Positions 12,071 through 23,401 of a stretch of DNA of 64,000 bases are shown piece after piece. The notes below the pieces were generated by a model. The model saw only the letters and a program-made list of their open reading frames with translations, made no database searches and had not been told where the DNA came from. The DNA comes from Golubevia sp. BC0850 (taxonomy: Eukaryota; Basidiomycota; Exobasidiomycetes; Golubeviales; Golubeviaceae), in assembly GCA_012976225.1 (NCBI GenBank), contig JAAVVG010000014.1, positions 682,001 to 746,000 of the forward strand, in the 5' to 3' direction. Both the position numbers and the translations under genes were made by a program. The number at the start of each line of letters is the position of its first letter. Within the stretch, counting starts at the first letter, position 1.

Positions 12071-14753
12071 TCAGGCCTCGAAGTTCCACCTGTTTGCTCC
12101 CACTTCCTCCTCCGCCACGTCGGTATTGAGATCATTTGCCAATATCTTTCGAACACTCTCTTTACACCAAATCCTTCCCAATTCATTCCCACACAACCCC
12201 TCAGCATCTCCATTATCGCCTCCCCCTTTGCCCTTGCTCTCTCTGATTCCGATTTTCCACCAACCTATCAAACTCTTCTCTTCCTTACTTTTCCTCACAA
12301 GTTCCTCAATCTGAGCTCCTCCCCATCCTTTGAGATCTAGATGAAGTTTCCAGAAAGAAGTCAAAACTGCAGTTGGTTTCTTTGCTGAGTTATTTTCGGT
12401 TGAGGTAGAATTTAAGGATTGGAAGTTTGATGACCTTGGTCCTTGATTTGCATCCAACCTTTCAATCAACGAGGTGGCCAAAAGATTGAGATTAGAACCA
12501 CCAGTTTTTAGCCTGAAACCGCCACCTCCTGGGTTTCGCAAAGAATTTGAAGCTCCTCCGTGTTCGATTGGAGAGAGAATTCGATCTTCAGATCCAAACA
12601 TTGTGATTAGACCTAAGAATCTGGTGATACTCAAAGGTGCTAGTAGAACAGGAAGAAGATCGAAGTAGAACATCTGAGGTGAAAAATTTGTATGTCCTCT
12701 AGCTTTGAATCCTGCTCTTAGATTTGAAGAGGATGAGACCAGAGAAGTGTACCAGGTGGACTCTAGTTCAGCATCGATCAGTAGCTGTGAGTGAATTAGA
12801 TCCGGATAGGTCCTAGAGAAGTGCTTTGCAAATAGCGATCCGTAACCAGTTGAGATCACAAGGAACTTAGAATCCGAATCGAGTAGGGATAGAGAATTGA
12901 GAGCTGAATGAAGCGAGTAGGTTTGAAGTGGAATGGATAGAGAAGTTGAAAGATAGTCTGAATGTCCGTAGCTGGGTGAGGGGAAAGAGAGGGGGAGAGA
13001 GAGGAGAGAGGAGAGAGGGAGAGGGAGAGGGAGAGGGAGAGAGAGGGAGAGAGAAAAAATCCGGAAGAGGGAAGAAAGAGATCAGGATCAAAGAGGTCTT
13101 GCTCAACAGGCCCCTTTCTCCTAGAACTCACCCTATCCTGTCGAAGTAGCAAACCCTATCCAGGCTCAGATGACCATCATCGTTATTATCCCCGTCTCTG
13201 ACCATCTCCCTCACCCATTCGGATCCCACCTGACCTGAAACCCCTCTCTCAGTGAAAACCAAAGCAGTAGGTTTAATTGGTCTAGTTTGATTTCCCTTGT
13301 CAGGCTTCTTTGAGCTATCAAACACCATTTGTCCTCCTCTAGTCCAGCTGCTCGTTTTTGATTCCTCCTTCTTGACTTCTCCTTCGCAAGCAACGTGTAA
13401 TCGAAAGTCTGGAACTCCTTTGAAAGGTGATCTCAAAGTTTTGAAGTCCTGTGATTCAGCAGAAGATAAAGAGATGGAATTCTCTAAATCTCTCGTCTTG
13501 ATCCAAACTTTCTCTCCAGCGGCTGGGATGTAACTTGAATCTACTCCAGTCAAACAAAGATCGAAAGTTAACGAAAGAAGCACTAGAGTGACAGCACCAG
13601 TTCCTAACCAAGCAAAGAACAACTTGAAGTATCTCTTCCATTTAGATTGGGTTTTCGAGATCGGAATTGAGGTCAGGATGAAATCTGGAGTCCTCGAAGT
13701 TCCAGGTTCCAGATCTTGAGTTCTCTTTTGAATCTTGTATTTGATTTGGATTCCATCTATAAGATGACTAGTTCCAACACACCAGGCGAAGGAGGTCATA
13801 GCTATTCCGACAGCGGGAACTCCTATCAATAGATCTGTTTGGCGTAGAGTTGTGATCGAGAAGATCAGAATGAGAGAAACGAATAGAAGGAAAATTGAGG
13901 AGTAGTGAATGGCTCTAGTTGTTGAAGAATTGAGTTCGAAGAGATAAAGTCCTGGAGCTAGAAGTAGAATTGAGGTTACGAGTAACCAGAGAGGATAAAC
14001 TTCAGGTGTTCTTTGGAGTGGAATTAGAGATGGGATAGGATAAAAGAGAGAGATTGATAGCAGGAGAAATAGAATCACGCTGAAGAGGAAAGATTGGAAA
14101 GATGTGAGCTGTGAGAGTCAGCTTCGAGAGACTGTGCTATCAGTGGTGCCTATCAGCACAGTCGGTTGGGGAGTGAAGCGTTTCAGCCCCTTCCAACTAG
14201 GTTCTATACTCCAGCAGTCTTCCTTTCCACTCTCGTTTCATCAAAATCTGGTCTAGCTCAACTGCAGTCAGCCTCTAGGTCCATAGACGCGGTTGCTCAA
14301 GCCTCTGCCTCTCCCGATGAGCTCTCTCGTTTGACACTTTCCGCGAACAAGGACCGATTACGAAGAAGGCAAGACTCACCTTACAAGTAGCAAAAGCAAG
14401 CCCAAGAAGAAGGCTAGCCTGACCTTGAAAGAGGAGTAAGGGCTCTTGTGAATTCCTCCACCCCGCTCGACCTCCTCTCGATCATCCGTGTTGGAAGCAT
14501 ATGATCCCAGCCTCCTAGTGATGGGAGTCTCAGGCGAAGAGGGTCTATGAGTAGTAACTAGGGGTTCAATTGACTCCGTAGGTTGAATTGGTTCTGATGA
14601 TTCTGATTCTGGATGTGCTTCATCTTGATGTTCATCTTCAAGTAGAGGTCGAGTCTCTTCTTGTTGCTGATCTGATTCACCTTCTTGATTGTCCCATGGA
14701 TTATGACTTTGATTCGAAGAAGAAGAAGATATCCAATTAGGTAGAAGTCCCAT
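12071..14753 (-). CDS. Membrane alpha/beta-hydrolase-fold protein (DUF2417-like)
   Basis: 740 aa from exons 14380-14753, 13132-14079 and 12071-12971. Residues 1-110 are acidic and Gln/Ser-rich. About six hydrophobic segments follow (LFLLLSISLFYPIPSL, LLLAPGLYLFEL, IFLLFVSLILIFS, and one near LGTGAVTLVLLSL), then an alpha/beta-hydrolase region: FTERGVSGQVGSEWVREM, YFDRIGYGHSD across intron 2, then FLVISTGYGSLFAKHF. This order matches fungal multipass proteins annotated DUF2417. At the nucleophile elbow, expected as G-x-S-x-G, the sequence reads S481-T-G-Y-G-S486, so the serine is glycine. Enzyme activity is therefore doubtful. The second intron (12972-13131) is a GA-rich purine tract on the + strand. 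Confidence 0.6.
12975..13062. repeat. GA-rich (polypyrimidine on - strand) tract
   Basis: About 85 nt of GAGAGG/GAGGGA units on the + strand, filling the second intron of the hydrolase-fold gene. On the transcribed strand it is a long polypyrimidine tract ahead of the CAG acceptor at 12972. Confidence 0.85.
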
Positions 14754-14828
14754 GATATGAACGAATGGTCTCCGGGAGTGAAACGCAATGCCTTCTTCTC
14801 TTCAACCTTTTTGGCCAATTATTTCGAG
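14754..14828. promoter_or_regulatory. 75-bp shared divergent promoter with CCAAT box
   Basis: The start codons of the hydrolase-fold gene (14753, -) and the macrodomain gene (14829, +) are only 75 bp apart. A CCAAT pentamer sits at 14815-14819 on the + strand. Leaders of the two mRNAs very likely overlap. Confidence 0.45.
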
Positions 14829-15762
14829 ATGTCCAAAACAACTCTGTCTTCGATCCCAACTCTATCTCAGCTCTTCAAGAATGGATCTATCAAGAACAAT
14901 CCAACTGGGAAGGCATTCAAAGAAGCAAGCAGAGTCTTCAAAGAAGCAAGCAGAGTCTCGCTCTGGCAAGGGTCAGTCATCGGTGGAGGCTCTTAAACAT
15001 CATCGCTTCTGTACTGAACTTCCTCTGCTCGGTTTCCGATCTTCTGTCTCTCTGTTGAATCCATTTGAACCATTTTCTCAGAGATATAACAACTCGTGAG
15101 CGGAGCAACAAAGTTGAGACTCCAAGGCTCACCTAAGCTGCAGCCCTAATACTTATCTGACTTTTTTCACTTCCTTCTTTTCTCTTCATCAGTTGAGATC
15201 GATGGGATAGTAAATGCAGCTAACGAGTCTCTTCTAGGTGGTGGTGGTGTGGATGGAGCCATCCACAGAGCAGCTGGACCGGAGCTACTCAAAGAATGCA
15301 AGACGTTAAAGGGCTGCGATACTGGAGATGCCAAAATCACAAAGGGTCACAACCTACCTTCGAAACATGTCATTCATACAGTCGGTCCTATTTACTCCAA
15401 CACCGATCCAGAGAAAAGTGAAGAAGAGCTGAGGTCAGCGTACAGACGCTCGTTGGAAGAGGCAACGAAGGCAGGATTGAAGTCCGTTGTAAGTGGATCT
15501 CGAATCTCTGGCAGATTTCCTTACAAAATCTCATACTGACGTCTATCTTTCACTCTTCGCGACGCTCCAGGCGTTCCCTTCGATCTCAACAGGAGTCTAT
15601 CGGTTCCCAATCCCTAGAGCAAGTGAGCTCGCAGCTGAGACAGTTGGAGCATTTCTCGCCTCATCTGATGGCTCGCATTTAGAAAGAGTCATCTTTTGTG
15701 TCCATGGAGACAAGGATTTGGAAATCTATCAGAAGACTTTGGGAGAAACTTTCGAGGGTTGA
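14829..15762 (+). CDS. Macrodomain ADP-ribosyl hydrolase / O-acetyl-ADP-ribose deacetylase
   Basis: MacroD-class enzyme that removes ADP-ribose from acidic residues or deacetylates O-acetyl-ADP-ribose. Exons 14829-14971, 15082-15095, 15193-15488 and 15571-15762 give 214 aa. The 14-nt microexon is required to restore [20 protein letters not shown]. Diagnostic motifs: [19 protein letters not shown] (adenosine and distal-ribose loops), [20 protein letters not shown], and [10 protein letters not shown]. These match the MACROD1/2 and YmdB fold over its full length. A duplicated KEASRV in the N-terminal 40 residues looks like a short internal tandem duplication. An earlier in-frame ATG at 14757 would add 24 residues and collide with the neighbour's promoter, so 14829 is preferred. 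Cytosolic or nuclear. Confidence 0.9.
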
Positions 15763-16052
15763 ATGCCTGGAGTTGACGGGAACGGATCGGAAACGAGAAC
15801 TATCGACATTTTGTATTCTACGCCGTGTGGAAATAAGATTGACAGATCACTCTCGCATAAGGTCTTTTTGAAGCTTTGGGTGTGGAAGAGCGGAACGAAA
15901 CAGTATCGAGGGCTGATCGATGCTTCTCGTCAAGAAATTCTTACAACTAGGAACGTCCATCTGAAAAGCGATACATGAAATTTCTTCTAGATAAAGATTG
16001 TAAAATAAGTACTCAAGGTAGCTCGACATTCTTGGTTGCTATCTTTATCCTC
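15763..16052. other. Convergent 3' spacer, nothing recognised
   Basis: 290 bp between the stop codons of the macrodomain gene and the carboxylesterase. Holds both 3' UTRs; no gene signal seen. Confidence 0.6.
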
Positions 16053-18418
16053 TCAAGTTTCCCACTTCATCCTCTTATCACCATAGTAACATTCCCAAAT
16101 AACCTCCCCATCGTCTTTCATCCAAAGGTCAAACTTCTCTTCCATGCTTGCTCCACTGCTTCCAACTCTCTCCTTCCAAGAGTTGGCTTCTTTAAGTTGC
16201 ATGACTTCTCCCTTCAGATCAGAATCCTTCTTCAAATCTGCCAGAAGCGCTGCTTTAGCAGCATCGGAGGAAGCACCAAGTTGAGGACAGTTTGAGAAGA
16301 CTTTGAGATAAAGATTAGAAGGATCTTTTGAGTTCGAATTAGAGTCTTGAGAGTTTAAAGCCTTCCAAGGAGCTTTGTCCTTCGAGCCTTTAGCGAAATC
16401 ACCCCAACTTCTCATCATTTCCAAAGCCATGTCCCTCTCCCTATCCTCGAAACCTTTTCCTTCTTCTGCTTTTGAGGGTTCCTTGAATTCTGTTTCTAAA
16501 TCTCCGACTGCCATGTCCTTGGAAGATAAATATTGATGAGATTCGGATCCATCTAAACCGAAGAGGAAGAAAAGTTCCGAAGCATGGGAGCATCCTAATT
16601 GAGCCATCAAGGCTGGAACGGAAGAGATTGTTGAAAGAAACTGAAGACTTGGTCGATGCGCTTGGATGTACCCGTAGACTGGCATGCTGTTTTGAACAGA
16701 GTACTGTAACATCACTTCCTGCGTTGGAACTTGGAAGAGCATGTCCCCCTAAAAGAGAAAGTGAGAAAACACATTAGCTGCCTTTGATTTCTCCTCGCAA
16801 AAGGAACAGCTAGTCTCTCTCTGTCTTCGGCTCCTCGAGGAAAGAACGCAACTCACAGTGTAGGCTGAGCAAATCGAGAACGCCTCTCCAGCATCTGCAG
16901 CGCTTTCCACCCCATATGCTTTCTTGATAGCCTTCTTTGAGTTTATGTGAAATCCATCTGCATGAGCTTTAAGCTTTTCTGGAGTGTTGATTTGAAGATT
17001 AAACATTGATCCCTCGTCAACCATGTATCCCAACATTAAACCCTTCTCGCCCAAACCATTTCCGTTTGCTGCTTGGCTTCGGTTTTGAATCTTCTCCTTG
17101 ATGTCTTTTGGAACTAGTAAACCATCCCAAATCGGACCTAAAAGACTCATCTCTTCAAAGACCTTTTCTTCAGACTTCAAATCACATCTGAATTTACCTA
17201 CTTCCTCGTCGTATTGAAATTCAGTTCTGGGTCTCATAGCCTTAAATTGTTCGACGATCTCTCTCAACTCATTTCCATCTTTCTTTCTCAATTCTTCCAA
17301 ATCTTGAGCTCCTGATATCTTCATCAATGCATCGAAAGTGGCTTGAGCAGATTCGATACTGCGAGGTAGGACGGTCCAGACGGAACCGGACTGAAGGATC
17401 GTTCGATGGAAGAGCTTGAAGTCTTTTGGTAGAAGCTGAGAAGGAATTTGAAGAACATAATCCAGTAGAATGGCTCCAGCACTTTCTCCGAAGGCTGTTA
17501 TCGATTGAGCATCTCCACCGAAGTACTTGATGTTGTTCGAAACCCATTCTAAACCAGCTAGAACATCCCATATTCCGTAATTTCCAGATCCGATTCCGAT
17601 TCCGTTCGAATTTCGGTTTTGATAAAAATCTTTGAGGAGTTGGTTGGACCATATTGAAGCTGGAAGCGGGTGGTCTCCAGGAGATTCTCCAGACAGAGCC
17701 CTCGAGCCTAAGAACCCGAAGATGTTGACACGGTAGGAAATCGAGACGATGATGCACTGAGTCTCGTGAGCGAATCGAGAGAAGTCGTACATGGCTTTGT
17801 TGATGGAGCCAGTTACGAAGGCTGTTTATCAGATAGGGGCGGGATAAAGAGAGGAAAGGATAAGGCCGTCAATTCGTCGGTTTTCGAGAGGGAGGTGGGA
17901 TTCAGTGAAGACTACTGACCTCCACCATAGACTGTTGAGAAGGATGATCGAAAGAGAGAGGAGAGTAGAGGACGAGGTCGGTTGTCAGAACTCGGAACGA
18001 CCTCACTGGTAAAAGGTCGGTCTACCTCTGCTTGTCCATTCAACTCACCCCAAACCATTACTGGTAGCTTTTTCTCTTCGCCATCTTTCATCCCCATTGG
18101 TTTGTAGATGTTGATGTAAAGACAGTCTTCGTTGTTTTCCACCTCGCGATCACGAATCGGAAGGGCGCCTTGCGCCTGTAGAGGAGCTGGACCTAACTTG
18201 GACTCCCTGATACCTTTCCACTGAGGAGCAGGACCATTGGGAGGTTTCCAGCGCAAGGATTCGATGGGAGGTTGAGCGAAAGGGATTCCCAAGTAGTTCA
18301 GAGTCGATCCCGGCCGAGTGGAGAAGTTGGAGGACGTGGGATGGAAGGAGCGAAGGTCTTGACGCATTGGTCGGATCGTTCCTTGAGATGGGAGACCGAC
18401 ATCGTATTTGGAAAACAT
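16053..18418 (-). CDS. Type B carboxylesterase / lipase
   Basis: Alpha/beta-hydrolase esterase of 680 aa from exons 18049-18418, 17920-17931 (a 12-nt microexon), 16857-17821 and 16053-16748. The microexon restores VWGVYGGGAFVTGS, the oxyanion-hole HGGG equivalent. YLGIPFAQPP opens the domain. S241 lies in FGESAGA, the nucleophile elbow; DEGSMF and the C-terminal GCSHASELFFLFG supply the acidic and histidine positions typical of cholinesterase-fold enzymes. The oxyanion motif has Y in place of the usual H (VYGGG). No signal peptide is evident from the ATG at 18418; an in-frame ATG 33 codons upstream (18517) also gives no clear leader, so an intracellular enzyme is likely. Substrate unknown. 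Confidence 0.85.
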
Positions 18419-18804
18419 TTGAATAAAGGGATGTGGGAGGGAAGAAAGAAGAGAAAGGGTGAATTCGTCCTTCGTCCTTCGTTCGGTACTCGGGAAGCAA
18501 GGTCCGAGCGAGTACATACTTGCACAAGTACTCTGAGTATTACTCTAGGAACGAAATCAATCTGCCTTCTGGGATTGAATTGATCGTGGTTTGGACCTGG
18601 TAAGTTCCGCCAAAGAAGGGGTGGTCACAATCATCGTTTCAAATCGATAGCCCGGTAGCGACTTGAGCATTTCAGAAGTTTGCACTCGAGATTGAGCAAT
18701 ATTTACTTCTACATAAGATTGAGATTAAGATTACTGTGAGAACATCAGGAGTAGAGATTGAGACTAGGTGAAATGAAGAGGCAGAGCCGAGATAGGCAGA
18801 AAGG
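18419..18804. other. Intergenic, carboxylesterase 5' / CCDC47 3'
   Basis: 386 bp between two genes transcribed leftwards. Contains the upstream region of the esterase and the 3' UTR of CCDC47. No additional coding signal seen. Confidence 0.55.
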
Positions 18805-20680
18805 CTAGCGAACCTTCTGTTGCTTCCCTTGAGCCTTCTTCATGGCTCTCTTTTGTTCCACCTTCTTTCTCTGTTGGAGAAAGAGAAAAGCAGTAGGGTC
18901 AGTCAGGAGTGTTCAATGAAAGAGAGCCCTCAGAGCTGAGGTTTGAAGATGGGCAGAGTGAGAGGGGAGAATCCTGAGACTCACCTTTTCTTGTTCAGCA
19001 GGGCTCAACTTCGCTAGCTTAGCAGCGTCTGCTTCAGCCTTTGCTTTCTGACGAGCTTCTTCGGCCTGAAGTTTGGCAAAGGTGGAGAAGGAACGAGAGA
19101 GGACAAGACATAATGATGGTCAAAAAAAAGTCACTCCTTGGAATCAGGGCAGAATTTGAAGACACTCTAAGGTGGAAATGCAGATAAGAAGAAAGGCGGC
19201 ACTCATCTAGCTCGAGACCCGAGCAAAAAAAAAGAACAAAAGCAACTCACCTCTTCCCTATCCCATCGATCCCATCGATCCTGCAATTCCTTCTTGACTT
19301 CCACTCTGTTCTTCGCTAATTTGGTCATAGTATCAGCTCTGAGCTTGATGTATTCCCTTCCTAGACCATCGGTAATGTTGAGAGCTAACGAGATGAGGTT
19401 AAGAGATTGTTGAATCTCAGAGGCGGATTTAGGTAGGTTGAGAGTGAGGACTAGACGAGGAGAAGGAGATGGAGGTAAGATTGCACTGAACGGGGGAAGG
19501 ATGGTAAGAACTAGTTAGCGAGTTGCTTTGCTAACCAGTGTCAAGCACTTTGGAGTAGCATCTTAACGCGTGTGAAGCACTTTGAAGTAGCATCTACTCA
19601 CGCCTCTTCTGGTTTACCCTCCCAAACATCAGTGAAGCAAAGACTTCTCAAAATCTTGCCTCCGTCTTCGTTCAAAAGTCTTTGAATTCCGATTCTTTGT
19701 CTTTTCTCTTCTCCTCTAGGACCAACTTCTCCCAAAAGTTGATCAGTGGTTTCTGAAACCTCAGACATGATACACCATTCCTTTCCCAATCCTCTAGCAG
19801 AGTTGACATCATCGGAATCATTGACCTTCGCAAAAGTCAAATCGAAGCGAGATTTCCTGAAAGTTCTTAAAGAGCTCTTTGTAGTGATGGCAAAGATTCC
19901 TAGAGGGCTTGCTGAAGTTGGAAGGTTGAAGTTCAAAGTGAGGACATCTTGAGACCGAGAAGAGATTGAAGCCTGTACGATGTCTTGAATGAAGTTGTAG
20001 AATAGTTCCATTGGATCGTGGTAAGGGACGAGAGTGAAGAGGGCTTGTAGTCTGGAAGGAACAAGATGGAGAGGGACAGCACAACCAGCATGAGCTCTTC
20101 ATCCCACGAACAGGATGGGTAGCATTGATCCATATCGCGTGTATCTTCTCCAAATGGATCCAAGCAAGTCTTGTCCCAGCAGAAGTATCTCATTTCCTTG
20201 AACTCACCCCTCGACGTTCCTCCTTCCTCCAGCGTAGACCACTGCCTCTCCTCCTCCATTCCAAAGAGTCTTATTCCCTCCACCTCCTCCGACCTTTCCA
20301 TCAGCAATAGCACTGAATTCAGTCAACAGGAACTTCTCCGCATGATTGAACCAGTTGTTAACCAAAGATCTGTTCCTCAACTTTCCAGCGTAGCTCACGA
20401 GAAGGTAAAGGAAGCAGAGACCGAATAAGTAACCTTCTAGGATGAAATCGTAAGGTCTGAAAACCAGTTTTCCATAGGTGAAAGAAGGACCTGATCGATT
20501 TGGAATGGCAGAAGTTGTGAGAAGAGAATCTCCACCAAAAGCAGATCTGAGATTGGCGATTGAGGGAACTTTGAGCTCAAGGGCAGAGACTGGAGTTGAA
20601 GAGAAGGTTAGGAGTAAGAGGATAGAGGTGCATAGAGCGAACGAGAATCCAACTGGAAGCGAATTCTTGAGGATGGCCAT
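18805..20680 (-). CDS. CCDC47-like ER membrane protein (DUF1682, PAT complex)
   Basis: Homologue of CCDC47/calumin, the ER protein that with Asterix forms the PAT complex chaperoning polar membrane helices at the translocon. Exons 20208-20680, 19602-20051, 19251-19485, 18985-19065 and 18805-18870 give 434 aa. A signal peptide (SFALCTSILLLLTFSSTPVSA) is followed by a lumenal stretch, a membrane segment (GYLFGLCFLYLLVSYA), a cytosolic domain with GRRNVEGLQALFTLVPYHDP across intron 1, and GLGREYIKLR. The charged coiled tail ends LSPAEQEKRKKVEQKRAMKK, the most conserved DUF1682 signature. All phases agree. In-frame ATGs further upstream lie in the presumed leader. Confidence 0.85.
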
Positions 20681-20934
20681 CTTGAAAGATACGATTGGTA
20701 TCCAGCAATGTTGGTTTCTTCCAACTACCAAGTCCACAAGAGCACCTTCGGTCTTCGGGGGACGCATGCTTCTCATCGAAAGATTTTGAATCTTTTCTCC
20801 TTCTTCTCTGACCATCCCCATCATTTCCTGTTTGATTCTTTTCTATCTTCTTCAAACACTAGGAGGAGACCGCTCTTACCTCGAGCGACAGCCATTCACC
20901 CGTCTCCGATCTTCAATCTACTCCAACCGCAATC

Positions 20935-21900
20935 ATGCAGCATGCACCTTCTGAGGTACTCCTCCAAGTCTTCAAAACCATGCAATGCCAAGAGAGACTC
21001 AAAGCTAGGGAGATCAACAACCGCTGGTCCGAGATCATCGACGACAACAAGAGTCTGTGGCGCTCAGCTGTTTACCCCCAACTCAAACAAGAATGGAGCG
21101 ACTCCCTTCTGGAACTACACGACAAGAGCAGTAGGAGTAGGCTGGAAGAGATTCATTTTATCTCTGCCTAAGTTCAGAAGATCGATTCGCGTAGATACCT
21201 GTGTGATGGTGCGAGGGACGAGCGACGCTATCAATGGACCTGGGGGAAATCCGCTTCGATGTCGTAAACAGTCTCCAAAGATCTATAGAAGTCTTCGAAA
21301 GTTCAAAGGGTACCCTTCGGTATCTGGTCCTGGAACTCAAAGAGAGAGTAGGGCAGATGTCATAGAAAGAAATTCTCTCCCTGCTCGCTTGGGATCTACC
21401 TAAGCTCGTCGAGTTCATGATCTTCCGGCCACACTGTCATCCTCAAGCTCGCTTTAAAGAAACTCAAGTTGCAAGAAGAAATCAGAATTCCCAATTTTCC
21501 CCAGTCTGCTCCTCTCAAGAATCTCTGGATTGGATATACGGACGAGCCACTGTCAACTATCTACTATTCCTCGATTATCAGATTCGAATCGATATCTCCA
21601 AATCTAGCCACGTCTCTCCCGCCTCCTACAATCTCTCAACTTTATCTCCTTACTCTCACCGGCTCATCCTCTAACTTCAATGTCTAGACGCTATTACAAT
21701 TGGTTAAGAACTCCGAAACAGAAGTGTTGGAGCCAAGAGAGTCCTCTCAATCATCAAGAAAAATGGGAGACGGTTCAGAGGACAATCTCGTTTTGGAAAA
21801 GATTGGGAAACAAGACACGAGCTTCTGATCAATTTGTAGCTACATGCCATCTAACTCAAAAGATTTTCACTTGCCTCCCTCTACATCTTGCCTGATTCGT
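20935..21900 (+). pseudogene. Decayed F-box/LRR-type gene
   Basis: The ATG at 20935 opens a 78-residue frame that reads as an F-box: APSEVLLQVFKTMQCQ, then INNRWSEIIDDNKSLWR. The frame then stops at 21169. Homologous leucine-rich sequence continues in other frames: FDVVNSLQRSIEVFESSKG and LRYLVLELKERV in one, and SLALKKLKLQEE and IRIPNFPQSAPLKNLWIG in another. Several stops and at least two frame changes separate these blocks and no splice sites repair them. The gene resembles the F-box copies at 43.4-44.5 and 50.9-51.9 kb in layout (F-box, then LRR). It is therefore best read as a host F-box gene in decay. Confidence 0.6.
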
Positions 21901-21913
21901 TCGCGATTCTTCT

Positions 21914-22186
21914 TGCAGATTGAGAAACTGAGAACCAGTTCATGTCGCCACCATGAGCCATTGTGGGATGCGAGATCGAAGGAGTGGTCGGATTCATCAA
22001 CGAATCTTCAGATTGTGTCGAGGTTGGAGACAGAGTAGCTAGTTTCGTTCACGGAAGCATGAAGCCAGATAGAGGATCTTTCGCAGAGCGTGTCAAAACA
22101 GACTCCTCTCTGCTCATGAAGATCCCAGAGGGTCTGAGCGGACTAGTGTTGACGGAACTATTGTTGCTTAGGTGAGTGGAGTGAGG
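21914..22186 (+). pseudogene. Partial inverted copy of the MDR reductase gene
   Basis: This stretch matches the exon at 24422-24688 of the intact MDR gene, but on the opposite strand. It encodes DRVASFVHGSMKPDRGSFAE and KTDSSLLMKIPEGLS almost unchanged, and by eye the DNA is about 90 percent identical over the central 150 bp. The copy begins near the intact gene's exon boundary (GATTG...CAGTTCATGTC) and ends shortly after its donor site. A small deletion and in-frame stops show it is dead. No other exon of the parent is present. Confidence 0.8.
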
Positions 22187-22489
22187 GAACTTTGAGATGC
22201 ACTGGCTTGCTGACTCGCGGGTGGGAACAGAAGATGAAAAGGGGTGGACCTCCCTGCCCTCTATCCTCCTCTCTTCCCCACTTTTCTTTCGACTTGTCCT
22301 TCAAAAGTGTTTACAGATATCTTTCTGAGATCTTCAATCTTATCGCGAACAAAAGTGTTTTGAGTGGCAAACCCCGTAGGTCAACTGATCGAGGTCAGAG
22401 CACTCATTCTGAAGGTACTTAAACTCGAACATTGGGTTTCAATTCTCCTTCCTTCCCCCAAGACTCTTCTTCTAATACCCTCATCGATC

Positions 22490-23200
22490 ATGGTCAACAT
22501 CACAGCATCTCACAAATTTACCTTCAACTTCCAATTGGCTCTGCCCGAGGCGATTGGGAAAACACCTTCAGGAAATCGAGTCTTCTTGAATGTCACCTCT
22601 GGGACCGTCACCGGATCCAATTTGTCTGCCGAAGGTGTACATGGTGGAGATTGGGCTATTGCAGGAGACGATGGCTGGGGAAGATTGGATGTCAGATCAG
22701 TCGTAAAGACCAAGGAGAACGAATTGATCTACATCACTTATCAAGGTCATTTGGAAATGACCCCTGCTGTCATGAAAGGTGAGAAATCTGGAGAATCTAG
22801 ATTTGAAATTCAAATCCATCAGGAGATATTAGGATTGGGTCTGTTGGGGCCGAGGACTTTGCTTAACTGACTGACATCTCATTCTCTCTCTCTTTCTCTC
22901 CCCTTCCAAATTCCCTCCCCGAACAGCTCTGGGCCAAGAAGAAGGAGCTGTCTCCACTCAGTTTGGAGAGCATGGTCACATGGTTTGTATTGATTGGAAT
23001 GAGAGGCAAATCACAAAGCGTACTAACACTCAGCCCTCTCCCCATCTCCCCTTTTTGCTTTTCTAAAGGTCTCAATCTTTATGGAAAGCTCCGCTCCTAA
23101 GTACTCCTGGCTAAACAGAGCCGTATTTGTCGGTAGAGGAAGACTCGAGGTCAACGAAAAGGGAACAAGCGCCATCTACGAGGTCTTCGAGACTTCCTAA
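22490..23200 (+). CDS. DUF3237 domain protein
   Basis: 158 aa from exons 22490-22778, 22927-22982 and 23069-23200. The order TPSGNRVFLNVTSGTVTG, GVHGGDWAIAGDDGW, LDVRSVVKT, IYITYQGHLEM and YSWLNRAVFVGRGRL is that of the DUF3237 beta-barrel family found in bacteria and fungi. The family is often next to oxidoreductase or secondary-metabolism genes, but its biochemical role is not established. The second intron has a weak donor (GTTTGT). The gene lies between the dead and live copies of the MDR reductase and converges with the live one, which could hint at a common pathway; that is inference only. In-frame ATGs upstream at 22364 are ignored because the MVNITASHKF start fits the family. Confidence 0.82.
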
Positions 23201-23401
23201 ACTCTCTTCACTTCCATACCTGTGTCCAACAATGCTTTCAATGCCGAACGGAATGCTTTCTCCTTTTCTCTTTTTCTACGAGTGACTGGTGGCATATGGC
23301 CAAATGGCAGATGGTGGATGACTAAGAAAGTCGAATGAATTGAGATGAAGCAATGAAAAAAGCGTCCAAAGAGAGAAGCACTTCACCCCCACCTTTCCAA
23401 T

